Part shown: piece by piece, positions 34,096 to 42,704 of the stretch
Position numbering within the stretch: the first letter of the stretch is position 1
How the letters are laid out: each line of letters opens with the position of its first letter
DNA from: Agromyces intestinalis
GTDB taxonomy: Bacteria; Actinomycetota; Actinomycetes; Actinomycetales; Microbacteriaceae
Length of the DNA stretch: 64,000 nt
Assembly: GCF_008365295.1 (NCBI RefSeq)
Contig: NZ_CP043505.1
Coordinates: forward strand, 1,240,001-1,304,000
Direction of reading: 5' to 3'
The notes under the pieces: generated by a model
What the model was told of the DNA's origin: nothing
Databases searched by the model: none
The model's input: only the letters and a program-made list of their open reading frames with translations
Translations under genes and position numbers: made by a program

Positions 34096-34995
34096 TCATC
34101 CGCTCCATCCGCGCTCGATGAGGGCGAGGCGCGTGCGCTCCACGATCTCGGCTGCCGTCGTCGCCTTCGTGACGCGGATCACGCGCCAGCCGTCCTCGAT
34201 CAGATCGTTGAGACGGTCGACGTCGGTGTGCCACTGCTTCACGTCGGTGAGATGGTGCTCGCCCTCGTACTCGACGAGCACCTTCCATTGGCGGAACACG
34301 AGATCACCGCGAGTCCGCCGACCGCGGCGCAGGACGATGACACCGTTCGGCTCGGGCTCCGGCAGACCCGCCCGCACGAGGACGAGCCGGGTCGTCGTCT
34401 CCCGTGCCGAGTACACCTCGGCCCGCAGTTCGAGCCGGGCGCGATGCAGCCGGTCTGCGCCGGTTCGGGCACCATACCGCGCGATTGCAGCATCGATCTC
34501 CGAGGTCGTCGCGATCGGATACGGCAGCCCGAGCAGGCGGTCTCCGGCGACGATCAGTTCGTCGACGGACGATTGCGAGGCCAGCGAACACCAGGTGTCG
34601 GCCGGCGAGAATGCGATCAGTCCGTGAACACGGCGGATCGCCACGTTCACGGACGTCTTGTGCCCGGCGATGCCCGAAGCTCTCGGGGCGCGCCGGCCAC
34701 CGCGCGCCGTGACATGCAATCGCGCATCCTGTTGGAGTCGCAACGGCAGCGGCATCCCGTGCAATCGGGCCGCCGTCGCGTGCGAGAAGGCGTGCGTGGG
34801 CGACATGATGACGGCGTATTCGGCGCATCGCCGCTCGAACGACTCGGGCATTCCGACGACGGTGCGCACACCCCGGTAGGGGGCATGCAGGTCGGTCGCG
34901 CGCATCCTCCTCCGCGACGCTCCCGCCGCGAGAGCATCCGCGACCGCGAACGGGAAGACATCGAATCCGTCAGGCAATGGCAGAGGACGTGGCAT
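34096..34995 (-). CDS. DUF559 domain protein with AbiEi-like N-terminal part
   Basis: A 299-residue protein. The N-terminal two thirds resemble type IV toxin-antitoxin AbiEi-like proteins (SRRRMRATDLHAPYRGVRTV, FSHATAARLHGMPLP). The C-terminal ~100 residues form a DUF559/Vsr-like nuclease fold with the metal-site string VEYEGEHHLTDVKQWHTDVDRL, then WRVIRVTKAT. Such genes are common solitary accessory genes in actinobacteria with no proven role. ATG 34995 is the first in-frame ATG of the conserved N-terminus. Related intergenic repeats bracket it on both sides, and its codon use is slightly less GC-extreme than its neighbours, which hints at transfer. Confidence 0.7.
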   Translation of the reverse strand: MPRPLPLPDGFDVFPFAVADALAAGASRRRMRATDLHAPYRGVRTVVGMPESFERRCAEYAVIMSPTHAFSHATAARLHGMPLPLRLQQDARLHVTARGGRRAPRASGIAGHKTSVNVAIRRVHGLIAFSPADTWCSLASQSSVDELIVAGDRLLGLPYPIATTSEIDAAIARYGARTGADRLHRARLELRAEVYSARETTTRLVLVRAGLPEPEPNGVIVLRRGRRTRGDLVFRQWKVLVEYEGEHHLTDVKQWHTDVDRLNDLIEDGWRVIRVTKATTAAEIVERTRLALIERGWSG

Positions 34996-35122
34996 CCGCC
35001 CAGCATCGAAGCTACCCGAGGCACCCTGGCCCGCGGCGGCATCGATTGTGGAGCATCCGCGTTCTCCACGGTCGCCGCGCGGAGTACTCGCGTCGACCCC
35101 GCCCACGCCGAAGACGACCCGT

Positions 35123-35275
35123 GCGGGGACGCTCGTGGTCGCTCGCCCGAGCCGCAAACGACGAGAAGCGTCCCCGCGGGAATGGTGTGGGCGGCCGCGC
35201 CGAACGGCACCACCGCGCCGGGGACGCTGGTTGTCGCGCAGCGCGCTCCTGAGCGACCACGAGCGTCCCCGACGC
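35123..35275. repeat. Two GGGGACGCT-core inverted-repeat hairpins upstream of the DUF559 gene
   Basis: The 314-base gap 34996-35309 holds two hairpin pairs: 35123-35144 with 35156-35177, and 35217-35239 with 35251-35274. All four arms share GGGGACGCT and a GTxGTCGC tail with the array at 33.9-34.1 kb. No gene is supported in this gap. Confidence 0.75.
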
Positions 35276-35305
35276 GGGAGCGCGGGAGCGCGGGAGCGCG
35301 GGAGC
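35274..35305. repeat. Four tandem copies of the 8-mer GCGGGAGC
   Basis: Four perfect 8-base units end about 5 bases before the M20 peptidase stop codon. A period of 8 is not a codon multiple, and the array is just outside the coding region. Confidence 0.85.
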
Positions 35306-35309
35306 GCGC

Positions 35310-36662
35310 TCAGCGCGCGGCGAGCTTCTGGATGAACCGCGTCTGCGCGACGATCATGCGCTCGATCTCCTTCGGGTCGACCGACTCGTCGGACGCGTGG
35401 ATGCGCGCCTTCGCGGTGTCCTCCGCACCCCACAGGATGATCGCGGCTCCGGGCGACACCTTCTGCAGCGACGCCACGAGCGGAATCGACGCGCCGCTGC
35501 CGATGAGCTCGACCGGCGCGCCGTACGCCTCCTCGAGCGCACCCTCGGCGGCGACGATCGCGGGGTGCGACTCGTCGACCGCGAACGCGTGGCCGACCTT
35601 GACCCGTTCGACCTCGACCTCGACGTTCCACGGCCGCTGCGAGCGCAGGTGGGTCATCAGCGCCTCGAGCTGGCCCTCGCCGTCGCTGCCGGGCACGATG
35701 CGCATCGACAGCTTCGCGGTGACCTGCGGCAGCAGCACGTTCGAGGCCTCCTGCGTGTTCGGCACGTCCATGCCGAGCACGGTCACGCTGGGTTTGGCCC
35801 ACAGCCGGTCGCTGAGCGAGCCCGTGCCGAGGAATTCGACGCCGGGCAGGATGGCCGACCCGTCGCGGTAGACCTGCTCGTCCATCTCGGCGCCGGGCCA
35901 CGACGCCCCGACCCCGTCGACGCCGGGGAACACGGTGTCGCCGTGCTCGTCGTGCAGCGTGTCGAGGATGCGGATCATGGCGGTGAGCGCGTCGGGCGCC
36001 GCACCGCCGAACAGACCCGAGTGCACGGGGTTCGCGAGCGTGCGCACCGTGACCGTGCACGCGACGTCGCCGCGCAGCGCGGTCGTGAGGCCCGGCTTGC
36101 CGACCTCTTGCGGGCCGATGTCGCCGATCACGTACGCGTCGGCGGCGAACCGTTCGGGGTTGGCCTCGACGAACGCCTCGAGGTGAGAGATCGTCTCCTC
36201 CTCGCCCTCCACGAGCAGTTTGATGCGGCAGGGTCGGTCGGGTCCGAGCAGCTTCAGCGTGCCGTAGTGCATGACGAGGCCCGACTTGTCGTCGGCCGCG
36301 CCGCGACCGTAGATGCGTCCGTCGTCCTTGGTGACGGGTTCGAACGGCTCGCTCGTCCAGCCCTGCTCCTTCGGCGCCGGCTGCACGTCGTAGTGCGCGT
36401 AGAGCAGCACGGTCGGCGACCCCTCGGGCCCGGGCAGGTCGGCGTAGACGCACGGGTAGCCGTCGGGCACGTCGAGCAGCGCGACGTCGGTCGCGCCGGC
36501 CGCGGTGAACAGGTCGACGACGGCCTGCCCCATCTCGTGCACGGGCGCGGGGTCGAACCCCGGGAACGCGACCGACGGGATGCGCACGAGCGCCTCGAGG
36601 CGCTCGATCACCTCGGGCATGAGCGCGGCCGCCCGCGCGGCGAGGTCGGAGGTGTCGGTCAT
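35310..36662 (-). CDS. M20 family metallopeptidase (dipeptidase)
   Basis: A 450-residue zinc peptidase of the M20 (CNDP/DapE-like) family. Metal ligands and catalytic residues are intact: LLYAHYDVQP (His, Asp), GRGAADDKSG (bridging Asp), LLVEGEEE (catalytic Glu and ligand Glu), IGDIGPQ (Asp) and the C-terminal RIHASDESV (His). The dimerisation lid domain lies between about residues 190 and 310. It probably hydrolyses dipeptides in the cytosol. It follows the Dcu-type transporter by 67 bases on the same strand, so the two may be one transcript. Confidence 0.92.
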   Translation of the reverse strand: MTDTSDLAARAAALMPEVIERLEALVRIPSVAFPGFDPAPVHEMGQAVVDLFTAAGATDVALLDVPDGYPCVYADLPGPEGSPTVLLYAHYDVQPAPKEQGWTSEPFEPVTKDDGRIYGRGAADDKSGLVMHYGTLKLLGPDRPCRIKLLVEGEEETISHLEAFVEANPERFAADAYVIGDIGPQEVGKPGLTTALRGDVACTVTVRTLANPVHSGLFGGAAPDALTAMIRILDTLHDEHGDTVFPGVDGVGASWPGAEMDEQVYRDGSAILPGVEFLGTGSLSDRLWAKPSVTVLGMDVPNTQEASNVLLPQVTAKLSMRIVPGSDGEGQLEALMTHLRSQRPWNVEVEVERVKVGHAFAVDESHPAIVAAEGALEEAYGAPVELIGSGASIPLVASLQKVSPGAAIILWGAEDTAKARIHASDESVDPKEIERMIVAQTRFIQKLAAR

Positions 36663-36729
36663 TTCGGCTTCCTTCTTCCTGATCGGATGCGACGGGCCTT
36701 CGTGCCCGGATGCGACGGGTCGGCGCCGC

Positions 36730-38238
36730 TCAGACGACGAGCTGGACGAGCAGGCCCACGACCACCACGGTCACCCACGACACCAGCATCGGGATCGTGA
36801 ACGAGTGCCACACCGGCACCTGGGTGAGCTTCGTGGAGCCGGTGAGGTCGGTTTCGACGGCGGCGATCTGCGACCCGTTCGCGGGGAACAGCCAGACGCC
36901 GACGAGCGAGGGCCACATCGCGGTGATGACCCCGGGCGCGAGCCCGGCGGCGAGCGCGATCGGGATGAGCGTGTTCGTCGTGGCCGACTGGCTGGTCGTG
37001 AGGCCGGCCACGAGGAACAGGGCGACCGCGAGCAGGATCGGCACCGCATCGATCAGGTCGCCGAGCGGGTCGATGATGGTCTCCTGGTTGGCGCTGATGA
37101 AGGTGTCGGCCATCCACGCGATGCCGAAGAGTGCGATCGCGGCGACGAAGCCGGCCTTCAGCAACGACTGCTCGACGATCGCCGCCGGCTTCACCTTGCG
37201 CACGAGGATGATCGCGAGCGCCACGCTGAACATGATCATCTCGATCACGGGCGACATGCCGAGCGGTTCGAGCGTGCCGTCCTCGCCCGTCGGGAACGCC
37301 GGCCGCAGGCCCGGGAAGAGCCCCAGCAGGACGACGAGGAACGTGCCGGTGAGGAAGATCCACGCGGCGGTCGCGCCGCCGGGCGGCACCGCGTGCTCGA
37401 TGTGCTTCGTCGAAGCGGGTGCCGCGTCGCTGCCGCGCTTGCCCGTCCGCGTCGACCCGGAGGCGGCCGCGCCGGAGGCGTCCGCACCGGGGGTGGCCGC
37501 GCCGGAGGCATCCGCACCGGAGGCATCCGCACCGCTCGCGGCGCCGCCCGCAATGAGCCCGCGCGCCGCAGCCTGCTCGGCGAGCGCCGCCGGGATCTCG
37601 ATCCGGCCCTGTCTGACCCGCTCGAGGAACACGGGGTCGTCGAGCAGCTCCTTGCCGATGCGCTGCTGCACGAACGACGTGACGAGGCACGCCACGATCG
37701 CCGCGGGGATGGTGATCGCGAGGATCCGCGGCAGCGCGAACCCCGACCCGTCCATGAGCACGAGGTAGGCCGCCATCGCCGCCGACACGGGGCTCGAGGT
37801 GATGCCGAGGGCGCTCGTGACGGTCGACGCGGCGAGCGCGCGCTCGGGCCGCTGGCCGTTGCGGTACGCGGTCTCGTAGATCACCGGGATGAGCGCGAAG
37901 AAGATGTTCGACGTGCCCGACAGCAGCGTGAACACGAACGCGACGAGCGGGGCGACGTAGGTGAGTCGCTTCGGATTCGCCTGGATGACCTTCGACGCGA
38001 TGGACACGAGGTAGTCGATGCCGCCGGCGGCCTGCATGGCGGCCGACGCCGTGATCACCGCGATGATGATGAAGAAGGCGTCGACGGGTGGGCTGCCCGG
38101 CGGCAGCCGGAACACGAACACGAGGATCAGGGTGCCGACCACACCCCAGAGCCCCAGACCGACTCCCCCGACGCGAACACCGAGCACGATCGCCCCGATG
38201 ACGACGACGGCCTGCAACACCACGAGCACGATTTCCAT
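36730..38238 (-). CDS. Dcu (DcuA/DcuB-type) C4-dicarboxylate transporter with low-complexity central loop
   Basis: A 502-residue carrier whose N-terminal half closely follows DcuA/DcuB: GGVGLGLWGVVGTLILVFVF, LPPGSPPVDAFFIIIAVITA, AALNP-like NPKRLTYVAPLV, GTSNIFFALIPVIYE and SSPVSAAMAAYL. About 11 helices are visible. Enteric Dcu proteins exchange fumarate, succinate, aspartate or malate during anaerobic growth. The central cytoplasmic loop (about residues 238-275) is a Gly/Ala/Asp/Ser repeat (GADASGADASGAATPG) not seen in enteric members, encoded by tandem GGAGGCATCCGCACC-like units. With the adjacent dipeptidase it may serve amino-acid or dicarboxylate use (inference). Confidence 0.82.
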   Translation of the reverse strand: MEIVLVVLQAVVVIGAIVLGVRVGGVGLGLWGVVGTLILVFVFRLPPGSPPVDAFFIIIAVITASAAMQAAGGIDYLVSIASKVIQANPKRLTYVAPLVAFVFTLLSGTSNIFFALIPVIYETAYRNGQRPERALAASTVTSALGITSSPVSAAMAAYLVLMDGSGFALPRILAITIPAAIVACLVTSFVQQRIGKELLDDPVFLERVRQGRIEIPAALAEQAAARGLIAGGAASGADASGADASGAATPGADASGAAASGSTRTGKRGSDAAPASTKHIEHAVPPGGATAAWIFLTGTFLVVLLGLFPGLRPAFPTGEDGTLEPLGMSPVIEMIMFSVALAIILVRKVKPAAIVEQSLLKAGFVAAIALFGIAWMADTFISANQETIIDPLGDLIDAVPILLAVALFLVAGLTTSQSATTNTLIPIALAAGLAPGVITAMWPSLVGVWLFPANGSQIAAVETDLTGSTKLTQVPVWHSFTIPMLVSWVTVVVVGLLVQLVV

Positions 38239-38477
38239 GCGAGCTCTCCCCCTGAGCTAGGACCGCGGTCAATGAGGTCTGGGGGGAGCGTATCGCCGCA
38301 GACCGGTCCGGGGCGAGGATCCGAGGCTCACGAGTCGTCGCGCCCGGGCGGCGGCGAGCTGGAGGGCCGCCGGACGGCGCTCAGAATCCAGACGATTCTT
38401 CACAGTCGGATGCCACGCGAGCGCCCTCCTGTTCGGCGCAGAGCGCAGCATCCGTGTGAACTTCCCTGATTGTTCTG

Positions 38478-38520
38478 TTTGCAGTGCGGTACTCCGCGTG
38501 TGACCATGAGGCATGGTCAC
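38478..38520. promoter_or_regulatory. RamB-box-like TTTGCA and a palindrome over the ramB start codon
   Basis: TTTGCA, the core of the corynebacterial RamB site, lies at 38478-38483. A perfect 9-base inverted repeat with a 3-base spacer (GTGACCATG at 38500-38508, CATGGTCAC at 38512-38520) spans the ATG at 38513. Either could mediate autoregulation; the second could also fold over the start codon in the mRNA. Confidence 0.5.
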
Positions 38521-40027
38521 CGCCGATCGCCTCACCCCAGCCCGCCACGGCTCGCTCGCGGCGGCGCTCGCCGACCCGGCACCCGAGCCCGACGAGACCG
38601 AGGTCGACGCGCTGACACTCGGCCGACGCATCCGCGACCGCCGCCTCGCCCGAAGCATGACGCTCGGCGAACTGGCCGCCGCCATCGATCGGGCACCGTC
38701 GCAGGTCAGCGCGATCGAGAACGGCAAGCGCGAGCCGCGGCTGTCGATGCTGCGCACCATCGCGCTCGCGCTCGGCACGACCGCCGACGAACTGCTGCAG
38801 CCCGATGCCCCGTCCGAACGCGCGGCGCTCGAGATCGCCGTCGAACGCGCCATGCGCGGTCCGGTGTTCGACACCCTCGGGCTCGAGCCGTTCCGGGTCG
38901 CGAAGTCGATGAGCGATGCGACGCTGCAGACGATCCTGTCGCTGCACGACGAGATCACCCGCCTGCACCGCGAACGCGCAGCAACCCCTGAGGAGGCGCG
39001 ACGCGCCAACGCACAGCTGCGCGCCGAGATGCGCGCCCGCGACAATTTCTACCCCGAGCTCGAGCGCGAGGCATCCCAGCTCCTCGAAGCCGTCGGGCAC
39101 ACCGGCGGCCCGCTCTCGAACCAGCTCGTCGCCGACATGGCCTCGCACCTCGGATTCTCGCTGCACTACGTCGGCGATCTGCCGCACTCGACCCGGTCGG
39201 TGACCGACAAGCGGCACGGGCGCATCTACCTGCCGACCCAGTTGTCGCCCTCTCGCGACTCGCGCTCGCCGATCCTCCAGGCGATCTCGTCGCACCTGCT
39301 CGGCCACGCCGAACCCGCCAGCTACGGCGAGTTCCTGCGCCAGCGCATCGAGACGAACTACCTCACCGCGGCGATCCTGCTGCCCGAGGCCGACGCGGTG
39401 CGGTTCCTCACCGAGGCGAAGAACCTGCGCCGCATCTCGATGGAGGACTTGCGCGACGCGTTCGCCGTGTCGTACGAGACCGCGGCGCACCGGTTCACGA
39501 ATCTCGCGACGGCTCGGCTCGGCATCCCCGTGCACTTCACGAAGGTGCACGAGTCGGGCACGATCATCAAGGCGTACGAGAACGACAAGGTGCGCTTCCC
39601 GTCCGACGCGCTCGGCGCGATCGAGGGCACCACGATGTGCCGCAACTGGACGGCGCGCACGGTGTTCGACGTCGAAGACCGGTTCAGCCCCTGGTACCAG
39701 TACACCGACACGCCCGCCGGCACGTTCTGGTGCACGTCGCGCATCGAGAAGGCGAAGGAGGGCGAGTACTCGGTCTCGGTCGGCGTGCCGTTCGAGCACG
39801 TGAAGTGGTTCCGCGGGCGTGAGACACCGCATCGTGCGGTGTCGCGCTGCCCCGACCCGGCGTGCTGCCAGGCCCCGGCGGGCCTGGCCGAGAAGTGGGC
39901 GGATGCCTCGTGGCCGGCCGCGCGCACACCCACCTCGTTGCTCGCGGCGCTGCCGACGGGCACGTTTCCCGGCGTCGACCAGACCGAGGTGTTCCAGTTC
40001 CTCGAGGCGCACGCCCCGCGCGGGTGA
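38513..40027 (+). CDS. RamB-like XRE-family regulator of acetate/short-chain fatty acid metabolism
   Basis: A 504-residue regulator with an N-terminal XRE HTH (about residues 35-95: MTLGELAAAIDRAPSQVSAIENGKREPRLSML read in two parts). An IrrE-like central region follows, whose metal motif is degenerate (SSHLLGH). The C-terminal short-chain fatty acyl regulator domain contains paired Cys (TMCRNW, RCPDPACCQAP). Corynebacterial RamB represses or activates aceA, aceB and acetate genes and controls itself. The presence of aceA/aceB in this window makes that role plausible, although I did not see the canonical RamB box in front of aceA. It is divergent from the Dcu transporter, with 274 bases between them. 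Confidence 0.82.
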   Translation: MVTADRLTPARHGSLAAALADPAPEPDETEVDALTLGRRIRDRRLARSMTLGELAAAIDRAPSQVSAIENGKREPRLSMLRTIALALGTTADELLQPDAPSERAALEIAVERAMRGPVFDTLGLEPFRVAKSMSDATLQTILSLHDEITRLHRERAATPEEARRANAQLRAEMRARDNFYPELEREASQLLEAVGHTGGPLSNQLVADMASHLGFSLHYVGDLPHSTRSVTDKRHGRIYLPTQLSPSRDSRSPILQAISSHLLGHAEPASYGEFLRQRIETNYLTAAILLPEADAVRFLTEAKNLRRISMEDLRDAFAVSYETAAHRFTNLATARLGIPVHFTKVHESGTIIKAYENDKVRFPSDALGAIEGTTMCRNWTARTVFDVEDRFSPWYQYTDTPAGTFWCTSRIEKAKEGEYSVSVGVPFEHVKWFRGRETPHRAVSRCPDPACCQAPAGLAEKWADASWPAARTPTSLLAALPTGTFPGVDQTEVFQFLEAHAPRG

Positions 40028-40045
40028 ATCGGGACGGACCGATTC

Positions 40046-40168
40046 GTGAACGGCACTGCGCGACTCAGAGCCGGGGCGGTGACGGATGCCTCGTCGCTCG
40101 CGCTCGACGCGGGTACCGCGTGGACCGTGCGCGAGACGCTCCGCACGGTGTACATCGCGCCTCGGTAG
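40046..40168 (+). CDS. Possible small ORF of 40 residues
   Basis: After the RamB-like gene, GTG 40046 opens a 40-codon frame (VNGTARLRAGAVTDAS and so on, ending in YIAPR) that closes at TAG 40166-40168. Codon use looks coding-like and it includes one in-frame CGGATGCCTCG (TDAS). It has no clear ribosome-binding site and no recognisable family, and it could be a gene remnant or chance. Confidence 0.25.
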   Translation: MNGTARLRAGAVTDASSLALDAGTAWTVRETLRTVYIAPR

Positions 40169-40179
40169 GCGCCGGGCCG

Positions 40180-40674
40180 CTACTCCACGAGGGTGTCTAC
40201 CGGCGTCGGCTGGCCCACGTTGACTGTCCCCGTGCGGATGACCGGATTCGACATCCAGATCGTCATTCCACCGGTCGGCAGGAACACGCCGCCCCCTGCG
40301 ACTCCGCCGACGTTCATCGGCTGGGGGTTCGGCTGCGTCGGCTTCGGCGTGTCGGGCTTACGTTGACAGTCGACGCGCTGCGGCGGCTGCATGCCGCCCT
40401 CGAACCACACCTCTGCCTGGTAGTAGTTCGGGCCGAACGTCTCGTAGACGACGGTCGAGAGGTGGTAGGTGTTGTAGCGATAGGACGAACGAGTGCCCCG
40501 GTAGTTGTTGCTCTGGTCGTACCAGGTGTTGGCCGAGGGCGGGCGGTCGGCGCTGTCGCACCCGCTTCCCGAGGCGTGCGCGGGCGCCGCCCCGATCAGC
40601 AGACCCGCCACGAGCGCTCCGGCACTCACCGCCGCATACCCTGCATGCCTCATCCTCATCCTCTGGCTCCTCAC
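40180..40674 (-). CDS. Small exported protein of unknown function
   Basis: A 164-residue protein with a signal peptide (MRMRHAGYAAV then SAGALVAGLLIGAAPAHASG, cleavage after AHA). A short Tyr/Asn-rich domain follows (NTWYDQSNNYRGTRSSYRYN, YHLSTVVYETFGPNYY), with two Cys (GCDSAD, DCQRKP), then a Pro/Gly tail. Its composition (Asn, Tyr, Gln; lower GC) is unlike the neighbouring genes, which suggests a recently acquired or fast-evolving gene. I do not recognise a function. Three in-frame ATGs near the start leave the exact N-terminus open. It lies next to a decayed HxlR gene. Confidence 0.6.
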   Translation of the reverse strand: MRSQRMRMRHAGYAAVSAGALVAGLLIGAAPAHASGSGCDSADRPPSANTWYDQSNNYRGTRSSYRYNTYHLSTVVYETFGPNYYQAEVWFEGGMQPPQRVDCQRKPDTPKPTQPNPQPMNVGGVAGGGVFLPTGGMTIWMSNPVIRTGTVNVGQPTPVDTLVE

Positions 40675-40732
40675 CCGTCGGGAATCGAAAGTACGCTTCG
40701 GATTCTGCCAAGGCTGCGCGCGAAGGGGAACC

Positions 40733-41010
40733 CTCCGCGACGGATGCCTCGGCGCCCGCCGCTTCGCTCGACCGGTCGGGCACGACGGGATCGATGCGGA
40801 ACGTGCGCGTGAACCTCATGAGGAACTCTCGGCGCCCGGCGAGGATCGACACCGCCGACGGGTCGGCCGTGCCCGCGAGCAGGTCGCCGAATCGTTCTGG
40901 ATCGAGCATGAGCTCGAGGATCGCCTCCGGCGGGCCTTGAGGTCGCTGTACCGACGCGCGCCGGCGAGCAGGTCGCGGAGGATGAGCAGTGCCCATCGCT
41001 CCCTACCCCC
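40733..41010 (-). pseudogene. Decayed paralogue of the HxlR-family regulator
   Basis: On the minus strand, RWALLILRDLLAGARRYSDLKA (residues given here as one motif spanning 40936-41001) matches the HTH start of the intact HxlR gene at 42.7-43.4 kb. The sequence then jumps, in a different frame, to AILELMLDPERFGDLLAG, followed by LMRFTRTFRIDPVVPD and EAAGAEASVAEG, which match that gene's C-terminus. Roughly the middle 150 codons are missing. The nucleotide similarity to 43.30-43.38 kb is high. The 506-base gap around it contains no other gene. Confidence 0.75.
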
Positions 41011-41023
41011 ACCCCTGTACGCA

Positions 41024-41097
41024 ATTCAGGTTCGCGCACGGCGTGTCGGGTGCGGGCCCGGCGTGTCGCCGGCACGACACGCCTCCCGACCTGAATC
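41024..41097. repeat. Nested inverted-repeat element, 74 bases
   Basis: ATTCAGGTTCG at 41024-41034 is mirrored by CGACCTGAAT at 41088-41097 (one mismatch). Inside, GGCGTGTCG is mirrored by CGACACGCC. The size and nested plan resemble the element at 1616-1685, although the sequences differ. It lies between the HxlR remnant and the FAD oxidoreductase. Confidence 0.6.
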
Positions 41098-41180
41098 GCC
41101 TACCAGGAGCGGGGCTCGTGGCGGGCTGGGGCGAGGTGCGAGAGGATGGCACCACGACGACCGACTGGATGCGAGTGCCC

Positions 41181-42629
41181 ATGGCAACCACCGTCTACGA
41201 ACGGCGCCGGCCGCCGGCATCCGTCATCACCCACGCGCTCGCCGACTCCCGCCAGTCGGTGTTCTGGCTCGATGATCTGCCCGCCGGTGCGGTCGGCGGC
41301 CGCCCGAGGCTCACGGGCCGCAGCGTCGCCGAGCTCGCGGTGGTCGGCGGCGGGTACACGGGCCTGTGGACGGCGCTGCTCGCGAAGCGCCGCGAGCCCG
41401 ACGCCCGGGTCGTCGTGCTCGAGGCGAAGTCGATCGGCTGGGCGGCGTCGGGCCGCAACGGCGGGTTCTGCGAGGCATCCCTCACGCACGGCCGTGAGAA
41501 CGGCGCGAGCCGCTGGCCCGACGAGATCGACCTGCTCGAGCGGCTCGGTCGTGAGAACCTCGACGCGTTCGAGGCGGACCTCGACGCGTGGGGCGTCGAC
41601 GCCGACTGGCAGCGCACCGGCACCCTCGGGGTGGCCGTCGAACCGCACCAGGTCGAGTGGCTGCACGAGTGGGCGGCCGAGGCATCCGCCCGCGGCGAAG
41701 CCGACGAGGTGACCCTCCTCGACGAGCACGCCGCGCGCGAGGCGTTCGCGTCGCCGATCGTGCTGGGTGCCGTGTGGGAACGCCGCACCAGCGCGCTGGT
41801 GCACCCGGCGAAGCTCGCCGCCGAGTTGGCGCGCGCGGCCGAGGAAGCGGGCGTCGAGGTCTTCGAGCACGCCGCGGTGCGCAGGGTCGAGACGCCCGGA
41901 TCCACCGGCGCGGTCGAGCTCGTCACCGACGACGGACGGCTGCTCGCCAAGCGAGCGGTCCTCGCGACGAACGTCTTCCCGTCGCTGCTGCGCCGCAACC
42001 GCCTGATGACCGTTCCGGTGTACGACTACGCGCTGATGACCGAGCCGCTGAGCGCGGCGCAGCTCGCCGAGATCGGCTGGCACGGCCGGCAGGGCGTGAG
42101 CGACCTGGCGAACCAGTTCCACTATCTGCGGCGGAGCGGCGACCGCATCCTGTTCGGCGGTTACGACGCCGTGTACCACCGTGGCGGCTTGATCCGCCCC
42201 GAGTACGAAGACCGCCCCGAGAGCTTCGAGCGGTTGGCGAGCCACTTCCTCACGATGTTCCCGCAACTCGAGGGGGTGCGGTTCACGCACCGCTGGGCGG
42301 GCGCGATCGACACCTGCACGCGGTTCTGCGCGTTCTACGGCACGGCGCGCGAGGGTCGCGTCGCCTACGCGGCCGGGTTCACCGGCCTCGGTGTGGGTGC
42401 GACGCGGTTCGCGGCCGAGGTGATGCTCGACCTGCTCGAGGGTCGCGAGAACGAGCGCACGTCGCTGCGGATGGTTCGCGAGCGGCCCATGCCGTTCCCG
42501 CCCGAGCCGGCCGCCGGCGTCGCCATCGACACGGTGCGACGCGCGCTCGACCGGGCCGACCATGCGGTCGGGCGCCGCGGTGCGCTGCTGCGCACGCTCG
42601 ACGCGCTCGGGCTGGGGTTCGATTCGTAG
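41181..42629 (+). CDS. FAD-dependent oxidoreductase (DAO/PuuB-like amine or amino-acid oxidase)
   Basis: A 482-residue flavoprotein of the D-amino-acid-oxidase/glycine-oxidase superfamily. The ADP-binding motif is AELAVVGGGYTGLWTALLA, followed by VVVLEAKSIGWAASGRNGGF, characteristic of gamma-glutamylputrescine oxidase-type enzymes. The C-terminal GYDAVYHRGG and AGFTGLGVGATRFAAEVM complete the FAD site. It likely oxidises an amine or amino acid with release of peroxide. I chose ATG 41181 (MATTVYERRR); ATG 41169 is also possible, and neither has a strong ribosome-binding site. Confidence 0.82.
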   Translation: MATTVYERRRPPASVITHALADSRQSVFWLDDLPAGAVGGRPRLTGRSVAELAVVGGGYTGLWTALLAKRREPDARVVVLEAKSIGWAASGRNGGFCEASLTHGRENGASRWPDEIDLLERLGRENLDAFEADLDAWGVDADWQRTGTLGVAVEPHQVEWLHEWAAEASARGEADEVTLLDEHAAREAFASPIVLGAVWERRTSALVHPAKLAAELARAAEEAGVEVFEHAAVRRVETPGSTGAVELVTDDGRLLAKRAVLATNVFPSLLRRNRLMTVPVYDYALMTEPLSAAQLAEIGWHGRQGVSDLANQFHYLRRSGDRILFGGYDAVYHRGGLIRPEYEDRPESFERLASHFLTMFPQLEGVRFTHRWAGAIDTCTRFCAFYGTAREGRVAYAAGFTGLGVGATRFAAEVMLDLLEGRENERTSLRMVRERPMPFPPEPAAGVAIDTVRRALDRADHAVGRRGALLRTLDALGLGFDS

Positions 42630-42704
42630 GACGCAAGCGGCGCGCAGGTCGCGTCGTGCGCGCCCGTCGTGCAGCACACGCGCGGCGGCGCACGCGCGGC
42701 ACCA

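Noticed and set aside
34996-35309. Plus-strand protein fragments in the gap upstream of the DUF559 gene
   Set aside because: The frames run through the hairpin repeats and are low-complexity Arg/Pro/Gly; no start with a ribosome-binding site or family match.
34096-36453. Apparent 785-residue fusion of the DUF559 protein with a long N-terminal part
   Set aside because: The N-terminal part is an out-of-frame reading of the M20 peptidase and the repeat region. The conserved protein starts at ATG 34995.
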